Assembly: GCA_015711725.1 (NCBI GenBank)
Contig: MU158466.1
Span: 4,328-49,334 of the forward strand
DNA length: 45,007 nt
Source: Candidatus Geothermincola primus
GTDB taxonomy: Bacteria > Actinomycetota > Geothermincolia > Geothermincolales > Geothermincolaceae
Reading direction: 5' to 3'
Both the position numbers and the translations under genes were made by a program. Shown here in pieces: positions 27,751 to 35,714 of the stretch. Within the stretch, counting starts at the first letter, position 1. The number at the start of each line of letters is the position of its first letter. The notes under the pieces were generated by a model. That model worked only from the letters and a program-made list of their open reading frames with translations. It was not told where the DNA came from and did no database searches.

Positions 27751-29019
27751 ATGGCATTGAATACGAATAACGAAGAGAGATACCTGATAAGGGGCGGAAA
27801 TGAGCTCAAGGGCCGGGTGAGGGTGAGCGGCGCCAAGAACTCCGTCTTGAAACTGATGGCCGCTAGCCTGCTCACCGAGGAGCCCTGCCGCATCTCCAAC
27901 GTCCCCGATATCGGGGACGTACATATCATGGGCGAGGTCCTGCGCCATCTGGGAGCCAGGGTGCGTTACTCCCAGGGAGTGCTGGAGCTGGACTGCGGGG
28001 GTTTGCACACCTTCCAGACCCCCTATTCCTTGGTGCGGAGGATGCGCGCCTCCATCATCGTCATGGGACCACTACTCGCTCGTTTCGGCAGGGCGGAGGT
28101 GGCCATGCCCGGGGGGTGCAATATCGGCTCCCGCAAGATCGATCTTCACCTGGGAGGGTTGGAGCAGATGGGGGCGGAGATTAACATTGCCCACGGAAAT
28201 ATAGAGACCCGCGCCTCCAAACTTAAAGGTACGAGGATTTTCCTAAATTTCCCCAGCGTGGGGGCGACGGAGAACTTGATGATGGCGGCGGTGGGCGCGG
28301 AGGGCGTCACCTATATCGAGAACGCCGCCCGAGAGCCAGAGATTCAGGACTTAGCCAACTATCTCATCAGCATGGGTGCCTCCATCGAGGGGGCGGGCAC
28401 CCCCAGCATCGTGGTGGAGGGGGGTCATCCTCTGCATGGAACCGAATATCGGGTTATCGGCGACCGCATTGAGGCGGGCACTTTTGCCATCGCTGCTGCA
28501 TTATCTAAAGGTGAAGTTGAGGTTTATGATTTTGATCCCCAGCATCTCCTCATGTTTCTGGAGGCGATGCGCTCCATAGGGGTGGGGATTGAGGAAGGGG
28601 ATCGCTCCATCAAAGTTACCTCCTCCCCGCACTACCGCTCCGCCCAGATCGCCACCCTTCCTTATCCGGGATTTCCCACCGATTTGCAACCCCAAATCAT
28701 GGTGCTGTTGAGCCAGGCTCAAGGGACCAGCGTGCTTACCGAGAACGTCTTCGAAAGCCGCTTCATGTTCGTGGACGAGCTCAACCGTATGGGCTGCGAC
28801 ATCCGCATCGACGGTCATCATGCCATCATCAAGGGGCAGTCTCGGCTCACCGGCGCGGAGGTATACGCCACCGATTTGCGGGCGGGGGCGGCGCTGGTGC
28901 TTGCGGGGCTTGCCGCCGAGGGGGAAACGGTGGTGGGGGATATCTATCACATCGAGCGGGGATATGAGAGACTAGAGGATAAACTCACCTCCTTAGGCGC
29001 GGAGATACGCAAGGTCTGA
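27751..29019 (+). CDS. murA: UDP-N-acetylglucosamine 1-carboxyvinyltransferase
   Basis: Transfers enolpyruvate from PEP to UDP-GlcNAc, the first committed step of peptidoglycan synthesis. The 422-residue protein has the family start GGNELKGRVRVSGAKNSVL. The fosfomycin-target Cys is at about 123 in AMPGGCNIGSRKIDLHL. FPSVGATENLMMAA, IGDRIEAGTFAIAAAL, PYPGFPTDLQPQIMVLLSQA and HHAIIKGQSRLTGAEVYATDLRAGAAL are also present. Cys rather than Asp at the active site predicts fosfomycin sensitivity of the enzyme. It lies about 300 bases after lgt and is likely a separate unit. Confidence 0.97.
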   Translation: MALNTNNEERYLIRGGNELKGRVRVSGAKNSVLKLMAASLLTEEPCRISNVPDIGDVHIMGEVLRHLGARVRYSQGVLELDCGGLHTFQTPYSLVRRMRASIIVMGPLLARFGRAEVAMPGGCNIGSRKIDLHLGGLEQMGAEINIAHGNIETRASKLKGTRIFLNFPSVGATENLMMAAVGAEGVTYIENAAREPEIQDLANYLISMGASIEGAGTPSIVVEGGHPLHGTEYRVIGDRIEAGTFAIAAALSKGEVEVYDFDPQHLLMFLEAMRSIGVGIEEGDRSIKVTSSPHYRSAQIATLPYPGFPTDLQPQIMVLLSQAQGTSVLTENVFESRFMFVDELNRMGCDIRIDGHHAIIKGQSRLTGAEVYATDLRAGAALVLAGLAAEGETVVGDIYHIERGYERLEDKLTSLGAEIRKV

Positions 29020-29182
29020 GAAAAATTTGACCTGGAAGGCATTTAAAAAACCCAATTCGAAAGTTAAACACACTTCCTGCCGATATATTATTTAAATTGT
29101 TGCAGGTAGCCGTTGATTTAAACCTATAAGTTCCTTTTTGAGCAGTGAGAGAGAATGGCTTGGATGGGAATCTCCCGTTTCG

Positions 29183-29210
29183 GTGGGTATTCCTGAATTT
29201 GAATACCCGC
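29183..29210. promoter_or_regulatory. Perfect inverted repeat/hairpin between murA and protease gene
   Basis: GTGGGTATTC-type arm (29183-29192) pairs with GAATACCCGC (29201-29210), with one wobble pair and an 8-base loop. It is followed by an AT-rich stretch without a clean T run. It could be a weak murA terminator or an operator for the protease gene. Confidence 0.45.
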
Positions 29211-29289
29211 GATAATTTATTTTCATTCTGTAAATTGTAGAAATTAATAACGAGATACGAGGGAAAATATTTAAGAGGTGAGCCTGGAG

Positions 29290-32184
29290 TTGCGGAAGAT
29301 CGTCGCTAAAAGGAATGGGTTGTTTGCTCTTTTTGCGCTTGCGCTGCTCGTGGTCGCGCTGGTGATTCCCTTTCCTTCCACCCCAAACCTGCTTGCGGCT
29401 AAATCCGGTGACGCTTTTATCGAGGCGGGGAAAGGTATCCCCGGCGCCGCCGTTAACGGCACCGCCGCGAGTTACTTTCCGGGCGAGGTGCTAGTATCCC
29501 TTAGGGGAGAGATAGGCAACGCCCTCCGCAGCTTATGCGCAGCAGCCCAAGATATTTTACGGAATGAAATTAATGTGGAGGAGTTACTGGAACGTCAGCG
29601 AAGGCTGCCCGCTCCCTGGTTGGTCAAGCTTCCTCTGGGGTCTGGGATAGATCCCCGTCAAGCCGCCTCTTTCCTCTCCCGTCTCCCCATGGTGGAGCGC
29701 GCAGAGCCCAACTATCTCTACCTCATTGCGGAGACCACCCCCAATGACCCCAGATATATCCCCGATCAGTGGAACCTACGCAAGGTGCGGGCTAACCAAG
29801 CTTGGGATGTGGAGAAAGGTTCGGACTCCCTCACCATCGCGGTGATCGACACCGGTGTGGATTACAACCATCCGGACATCTCTTCTCGCTGTGTGCCTGG
29901 CTACGACTACTACAACGGTGACCCCAATCCCATGGACGACCACGGCCACGGCACCATGGTGGCTAGCGTCGCCGCGGCCACCACCAACAACTCATACGTG
30001 ATGGCGGGGATGTGTTGGTATGGGAAGATCATGCCCTTGAAGGCGTTCAACAGCAGGGGAGAAGGAACTCTTGACGCGATCATTCAGTCCATCTACCACG
30101 CGGCGAATAACGGGGCAAATATCATCAATATGTCCTTCGTCTCCTCCGACTACAGCGCGGAGTTACAGACGGCTATCGACTACGCCTATGCTCGAGGCTT
30201 GCTCATGTTCGCCGCGGTGGGCAACCAGGGCTCCACCCAGATCAACTACCCCGCCGGATGCGCTCATGTCTGCGGGGTAGGTTCCACCGACTACTACGAC
30301 AACCATTCCAGTTTCTCAAATCACAACTCCACCGTAGACTTGGTGGCTCCCGGGGAGGGTTACGGTCCCCTGATCAACAACATTCTCGGCCTGCTCCCGG
30401 GAAGCAAATATGGGTACGCTTCTGGTACTTCTCTATCCACACCCCATGCGGTGGGGGCCGCACTCTTGGTTTGGAGCCACTATCCCTTGCTCACCGGCGA
30501 CCAAGTGGAGGACTTGCTGGAGGATTACGCCGTGGACTTGGGGACCGTAGGTCGGGATGATTACTATGGATATGGGAGATTGGACGTCTACGCGACGCTC
30601 GCCCGCATCAAGGTGGAGATCGATAGCCCCCAGCCCTACTCCTTCCCCTCTTCAGGCTGGGTTACCGCCACCGCCACCACCGAGAGTGGAGGGGATATCA
30701 CCTCCATGGAGCTGTGGGTGGACGGCGTATTGGTGGAAAAAGTCGATCTCGGTGGATCGCTCCTTTTTCCTCTCTCCTCCAGCATGACCCACACCTTTAC
30801 CGGATGGAACTTCTCATCCATGACCGAGGGAGGGCATAATGTGGAAGTCAGGGCGGAAGATTCCGAGGGCATGAGAGGAGAGACGGATACTTGGTATTAT
30901 CGCAACGACACCCACCCCAGACCTTCCGACACCTGGTACCTCGCGGAGGGGACAACCGCCGCCGGTTTCCAGACCTATGTGGTAATCCAGAACCCAAACG
31001 CTTATGGGGTTACCGTGGATATCACCTATATGCTCCCCGGAGGCCCTCAGCCTCGAGCCCCCCTGGCACTTCCCGCCAACTCCCGCACCACCATTTGTGT
31101 GAACGCTGAGGTTTTCTCAAGCGACGTCGCCACCTATATCAAGGCTCGAGATGGGGAAAGTGTCATCGCCGAACGGGCCATGTACTGGAACGGGATGAGC
31201 GCAGGCCATGCTTCCATCGGGGTGAACGAGGCCTCCACCGTCTGGTACCTGGCGGAGGGCACCACCCAGGCAGGATTTGAGGAATGGGTGGTGGTTCAGA
31301 ACCCCAGCCTCTCAGATTCCGCCCATGTTGACTTGAGGTTCATGAGGCCCGATGGCTCCACTCTCCCGCCTCACCATCTGGAAGTTAACCCGGGAGGGCG
31401 GGGTACCGCTTTCATCAACGCCATCGTGCCAAACTCTGACGTTTCAGTAAAGGTTGAGAGTGATATCCCGGTGATCGCCGAGCGTGCTATGTACTGGAAT
31501 AACCGGGTAGGTGGACATGAATCCGTGGGGGTAAAAGAGCCCTCCAGAACCTGGTACCTGGCGGAGGGCACCACCCAGGCGGGTTTCGAGGAGTGGATGG
31601 TGGTACAAAACCCTGACCCCGTTCAGCCAGCCAGCTTGACTTTCAACTTCCTGGTTTCAGGTGGAAGTCCTATAACCTATTCGCATGTCATGTCCCCCAA
31701 TTCCCGCTATACTTTATATGTCGCCGGCGTGGTGGGGTCAAGGGACGTCTCCACCTTCGTGGTTAGCGATGTGCCGGTGATCGCCGAGCGGGCTATGTAT
31801 TGGAATAATCGGGTGGAGGGACACTCCTCCATTGGCAGCTCCACCCCCTCCTACCGCTGGTTCTTGGCGGAGGGCTCCACCGCCCACGGCTTCACCGAAT
31901 ATGTGGTTCTCTCCAACCCCACCGATCATCCGGTCTCCGCCACCCTCTCATTCATGCTACCCGGAGGGTCCACGTTGCCCGATTACTATGTGTATCTTCC
32001 CGCTCATGTAAGGAGTACCATTAACCTCAACACTATCGTTTACAACTCGGACGTATCCGTGGAGGTTAACGCCACTGGTAATCCCACTTACCCTATCATA
32101 GTGGAACGCGCCATGTACTGGAGTGGAATGAGGGGTGGAACCGATTCCACCGGCGCTCTTCAGATCTTAGAATCAAGTCCATGA
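29290..32184 (+). CDS. Secreted S8 (subtilisin-like) serine protease with four C-terminal surface repeats
   Basis: The 964-residue protein has a signal peptide (residues 1-36, KRNGLFALFALALLVVALVI) and a propeptide-like region (about 60-160, FPGEVLVSLRGEI). The S8 catalytic domain has Asp187 (AVIDTGVDYNHPD), His220 (DDHGHGTMVAS), Asn312 (AAVGNQGST) and Ser381 (ASGTSLSTPHAVG). An Ig-like domain (about 450-540) precedes four repeats of about 100 residues. Each repeat opens WYLAEGTTQAGFEEWVVVQN or similar and ends with ERAMYWNNRVGGHESVG. No C-terminal anchor is seen. I prefer the TTG at 29290, with AGAGGTGA ending eight bases before it, over the GTG at 29278. All catalytic residues are intact, so an active extracellular protease is likely. 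The substrate is unknown, and the repeats may bind the cell surface. Confidence 0.92.
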   Translation: MRKIVAKRNGLFALFALALLVVALVIPFPSTPNLLAAKSGDAFIEAGKGIPGAAVNGTAASYFPGEVLVSLRGEIGNALRSLCAAAQDILRNEINVEELLERQRRLPAPWLVKLPLGSGIDPRQAASFLSRLPMVERAEPNYLYLIAETTPNDPRYIPDQWNLRKVRANQAWDVEKGSDSLTIAVIDTGVDYNHPDISSRCVPGYDYYNGDPNPMDDHGHGTMVASVAAATTNNSYVMAGMCWYGKIMPLKAFNSRGEGTLDAIIQSIYHAANNGANIINMSFVSSDYSAELQTAIDYAYARGLLMFAAVGNQGSTQINYPAGCAHVCGVGSTDYYDNHSSFSNHNSTVDLVAPGEGYGPLINNILGLLPGSKYGYASGTSLSTPHAVGAALLVWSHYPLLTGDQVEDLLEDYAVDLGTVGRDDYYGYGRLDVYATLARIKVEIDSPQPYSFPSSGWVTATATTESGGDITSMELWVDGVLVEKVDLGGSLLFPLSSSMTHTFTGWNFSSMTEGGHNVEVRAEDSEGMRGETDTWYYRNDTHPRPSDTWYLAEGTTAAGFQTYVVIQNPNAYGVTVDITYMLPGGPQPRAPLALPANSRTTICVNAEVFSSDVATYIKARDGESVIAERAMYWNGMSAGHASIGVNEASTVWYLAEGTTQAGFEEWVVVQNPSLSDSAHVDLRFMRPDGSTLPPHHLEVNPGGRGTAFINAIVPNSDVSVKVESDIPVIAERAMYWNNRVGGHESVGVKEPSRTWYLAEGTTQAGFEEWMVVQNPDPVQPASLTFNFLVSGGSPITYSHVMSPNSRYTLYVAGVVGSRDVSTFVVSDVPVIAERAMYWNNRVEGHSSIGSSTPSYRWFLAEGSTAHGFTEYVVLSNPTDHPVSATLSFMLPGGSTLPDYYVYLPAHVRSTINLNTIVYNSDVSVEVNATGNPTYPIIVERAMYWSGMRGGTDSTGALQILESSP

Positions 32185-32969
32185 GTGTTATTCAGGTCAT
32201 CCGCTGAGGCCCCTTAAAAGTTTAAAGCCCATCTTTAAAACGCGATTATTTAAGTTTTGCGGAGAAATCAAAAGTGGCAACTTTTTCCCCGGACACCATA
32301 AAGGCCTCGCTATACGCGAAGATGGGCTCTTTGTTCCCGATTCCCGGTATCCCGAAGAAATTCGAAGAAATATATAAATGGATATTATATAATGGAGATA
32401 GCGGAGATGCGAATTCCCCATCCACACCGATGAACATCATAAACATAGTGGGGATGAGAATATCCCATCCGCGCTCAATAAATCTCAATAAATATAAAAT
32501 CGATGTCGCGAATGGATAAAATCGATGTCGCGAATGGCCAGATGGCACCTCTGGTGTTACGAAATTGTTACCATATTGTAAAAGTTTTGCAACATTTACC
32601 TTTCTTCGCCCAGGTTTGCTCTTGAGAATGTCGAAATATTTATTAGAATTATATTTGTCAGAGGGTATTAATTAGTATAAGTTGAACTTGATGTTAAACG
32701 TAGCTAAACATTTATATAAGTAGATACTTGCAGAGATTATCTAATCAGGTTAAAATTTAAATAAAGTCGGCAAAGAATGATGAAGTGTTGGTATTATCGA
32801 AGAAGCTTTGGGACCCAACCGGGAAATTGTGGCGTTCATTATCCCATTCCTTCTTCAAAATATAGCATCGGCGGGAAAAATTAGTTGAAAAGTATAAAAA
32901 GAAGTTTAGGAAAGGGTATATAGAGTAGTCGAAGGGTAGGGAGAAGAGGAAAGCGAGGCCGATGGGACC
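32185..32969. other. AT-rich intergenic region before the solenoid genes
   Basis: No supported gene in about 785 bases. It contains a two-copy 22-base tandem repeat. A weak promoter-like pair, TTGATG at 32688 and TTTATA at 32711 with 17-base spacing, could serve the solenoid operon. Confidence 0.45.
32494..32537. repeat. 22-bp perfect tandem duplication
   Basis: The unit ATAAAATCGATGTCGCGAAT plus GG occurs at 32494-32515 and again immediately at 32516-32537. It lies in noncoding DNA and its function is unknown. Confidence 0.9.
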
Positions 32970-35696
32970 ATGTTGATAAAATCTCCATTGCAAACGGTAA
33001 TAAACATCGTGGTGATTGTCTTAGTGGTAGCCGCTTTGGCTCTAGGGGCGGCGGTGGCGTTGCCGTCCAAAAACCCCTTAGGTCCGCTGATGGGCAAGTT
33101 CATCAGCTCCAAAGGCACCCTCTCCGAGCTGCTGGAAAATCTTGATCCCAAGGAACTGGGCGAGGCTCTGGCCGCCAATCCCCAGATGACCGGGGAGATT
33201 ATCGCCGCGCTGGGAGAGGATGGTGCGCGCATCATCGCCGAGGCGGTCAATCAGAACCCGGAATTCATTTCTCAGATGCTTTTTTACCTGGATCCTCAGG
33301 TGGTAGCGGATATGGTTAACTCCAGCGGCGACTTCTCCGCAGAGCTGACCAAACACCTGGATCCTCAAGTGGTTGCTCGGGTGCTCAATGAGAACGGCGA
33401 TTGGCTAACCCAGCTTTTAGGAAAGCTGGACCCAGCGGTGCTGGCCCAAGCGGTGAACGCCAACGGCGATTTTCTCGCCAAGTCCACCGCGGCTATGGAC
33501 CCGGCGGTGCTGGCCCAGGCAATCAACGGCAATGGACCCTTTCTAACCGCTCTCATCGGTTATTTAGACCCCGCAGTGCTAGCAGGAGCGCTCAACGCCA
33601 ACTCCTCTATGTCCTCCGCCCTGCTAGGTTACCTGGATACCGCGGTTGTGGCTCAGATTATCAACGCCAACGGACCCTTTCTGGCGAGCTTGTTAGGTCT
33701 GCTCGATCCAGCGGTATTGGCGGCGGGCACCAACGCCAACCCCACTTTCTTATCCCGGTTGATGCGCTACCTGGATCCTAAGGCAGTGGCTACCGCTATG
33801 AATGGCAATGCCTCCTCTACCAGGAGCCTGCTCAATCTCCTCTCCAATGACCTACTTATAAGAGTTCTTAACGTAACCGTACACGATCTGGGGTGGTTGA
33901 ATTCCTTACTGGCGGGGCTTGATCCGGTGGCTCTGGCAATGAATACCAATAACCACACCATCTTTCCCAATCGCTTGTTGAAATATCTGGATCCCCAGTG
34001 GATAGCCGCCATCGCCAACAACAATCCCACCATCGTATACTACGCCTTAAACGCCATAAAAAACCCGGCGTATCTGCCTACTATAGCAGCCATCGCCAAC
34101 AATGAGGCTTTGATGAAACGGGTACTGCCCTATATCAACACCGCGGCGATCGCTGGCGCCTTGGGAGAGAACCCCACTTTAATTGCCAACCTTATCCCCC
34201 TAGTAGATAACGAGCTTGTGCAGAGAGCGGTTGTCGCCATGAATAATAATGACCGGTTGCTGGATGGAATCATGCGGGGGACCAACCCTTACGCCCTGGC
34301 CCTCGCATTGAACACCTCCAATGGCAACCTGATTCGGAATCTCATTCCTCACCTAGCCGCATCCACAGGGGAGGCCATCGGTCAGGCTTTAGTGGATGAC
34401 CTCAAGCAGCCCCTTGATGAGTCTTTCCTTAAGTCGCTGCTCAAATATCAAGACGGTAGGGTCATCGCCATGGCGCTGAACAACGCGGTGAGGGATCGCC
34501 CCGATTTTATCCAGAAAGTTTTAGAGAATCTCGATCCCGCGACCGCGGAAAAACTGGCTCAGGCGATGAACGAAAGCCCTGAGACGGCTAAGACGGTGGC
34601 TTCCCTGCTCAACGCCGACGTGGGGCGAGCCATCGCATTGGCGCTGAACAGTTTGATGAGTCAGCCCAACGCCGACCTCATCCTGGGCAATCTTTTGGGA
34701 GGCCTCTCCCCACAGGTGGGGCGGGCAATCGCCGAAGGTCTCAACCAAGGAGACCCCGAGTTTCAGAAACAGATGATGGCCAACTTTACCGGTGCGCTGG
34801 GGACCGCTATCGCCCAGGGCATCAACGCCAACCCCGCACTCATAAACGCCTTGCTACCCAGGCTCAACGACAAGGCTGCTATCGCTATCGCCCAAGGGTT
34901 AAACGATGGTTGCATTAACGTGGATACCCAGCAGACTTTCCTGGAAGCTATGCTCTCCAGTGCCTCTCCACAGTTCGTGCAGGGCGTCTCCAACGTGATA
35001 AATACTCCTCCGTACAAAATGGACAATTTCATAAAGACACTGCTTAGCAACTTAGATGCCAACGCTGCCACGGCGGTGGCGAAGGCGGCTAATGTGAACC
35101 CCACTTTCATAGAATATATGTTGAGGAACACCGATGGCAGAAAGATGGCGGAGACAATGAACGCCAACCCCACCTTCCTGGAAAACATGATTCCTTTGCT
35201 TAACCCCAATAACTTGGCTCACGCGCTGAACACCGCCTTAGCCACTCCGGGCGGTAAAAATTTCATTAACGGTCTCCTGGCCAACTTGGAGGGAGAAGTT
35301 GTAACCACCGCCCTCAATGCTAATCCTCAGCTCACTCAGCAGCTGCTTACAGCGGCCCAGACGGGCGGCAATGATTTGGGGGGAATGATCGCGGGGATCC
35401 TAAATGACGCCCTGTCGAACCCCTCCAACAATCTGGTAACCACTCTGTTGAGGAACTTAAACGCTGGGCCCATGATCGATATCCTCAACATGGCAATGGA
35501 TATAGAGACCAGCGGGCTTCCCACTTCCCCTAACAGCAGTCTCAAGGTTCTGTGGCTTTTCATCGAGGCGAGAATCAGCGTTTTGGGCTTGTTAAACGCG
35601 TATTTACGGGGATGGGAGAGGTTTACCAGGAACGAGGAATTTGGTGGAGCTTTCTATCCGGTGGCTGAAACTAAATCCTGGCCACCCTTGCCCTAG
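32970..35696 (+). CDS. Giant membrane-anchored Asn-rich helical-repeat protein, paralog 1
   Basis: I recognise no described family. The 908-residue product has a short basic start (MLIKSPLQT) and one membrane helix (about 9-31, VINIVVIVLVVAALALGAAV). The juxtamembrane motif is ALPSKNPLGPLMGK. Some 30 repeats follow. The first third repeats every 23 residues with the pattern LDPAVLAQAINGNGPFLTAL; later units are 26-27 residues (LGTAIAQGINANPALINALL). The DP and NP pairs look like helix N-caps, so each unit is probably a short helix pair stacking into a solenoid. The C-terminus has FIEARISVLGLLNAY and ends in SWPPLP. N-terminal positives predict the solenoid lies outside the membrane. First of three tandem paralogs, with a 15-base gap to the next. 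Confidence 0.8.
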   Translation: MLIKSPLQTVINIVVIVLVVAALALGAAVALPSKNPLGPLMGKFISSKGTLSELLENLDPKELGEALAANPQMTGEIIAALGEDGARIIAEAVNQNPEFISQMLFYLDPQVVADMVNSSGDFSAELTKHLDPQVVARVLNENGDWLTQLLGKLDPAVLAQAVNANGDFLAKSTAAMDPAVLAQAINGNGPFLTALIGYLDPAVLAGALNANSSMSSALLGYLDTAVVAQIINANGPFLASLLGLLDPAVLAAGTNANPTFLSRLMRYLDPKAVATAMNGNASSTRSLLNLLSNDLLIRVLNVTVHDLGWLNSLLAGLDPVALAMNTNNHTIFPNRLLKYLDPQWIAAIANNNPTIVYYALNAIKNPAYLPTIAAIANNEALMKRVLPYINTAAIAGALGENPTLIANLIPLVDNELVQRAVVAMNNNDRLLDGIMRGTNPYALALALNTSNGNLIRNLIPHLAASTGEAIGQALVDDLKQPLDESFLKSLLKYQDGRVIAMALNNAVRDRPDFIQKVLENLDPATAEKLAQAMNESPETAKTVASLLNADVGRAIALALNSLMSQPNADLILGNLLGGLSPQVGRAIAEGLNQGDPEFQKQMMANFTGALGTAIAQGINANPALINALLPRLNDKAAIAIAQGLNDGCINVDTQQTFLEAMLSSASPQFVQGVSNVINTPPYKMDNFIKTLLSNLDANAATAVAKAANVNPTFIEYMLRNTDGRKMAETMNANPTFLENMIPLLNPNNLAHALNTALATPGGKNFINGLLANLEGEVVTTALNANPQLTQQLLTAAQTGGNDLGGMIAGILNDALSNPSNNLVTTLLRNLNAGPMIDILNMAMDIETSGLPTSPNSSLKVLWLFIEARISVLGLLNAYLRGWERFTRNEEFGGAFYPVAETKSWPPLP

Positions 35697-35714
35697 TGAT
35701 ATAGAAGGCGGTTG

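Noticed and set aside
32218-32245. AT-rich TTTAAAG/CTTTAAA hairpin after the protease gene
   Set aside because: The stem is weak and mostly A-T, without a following T run.
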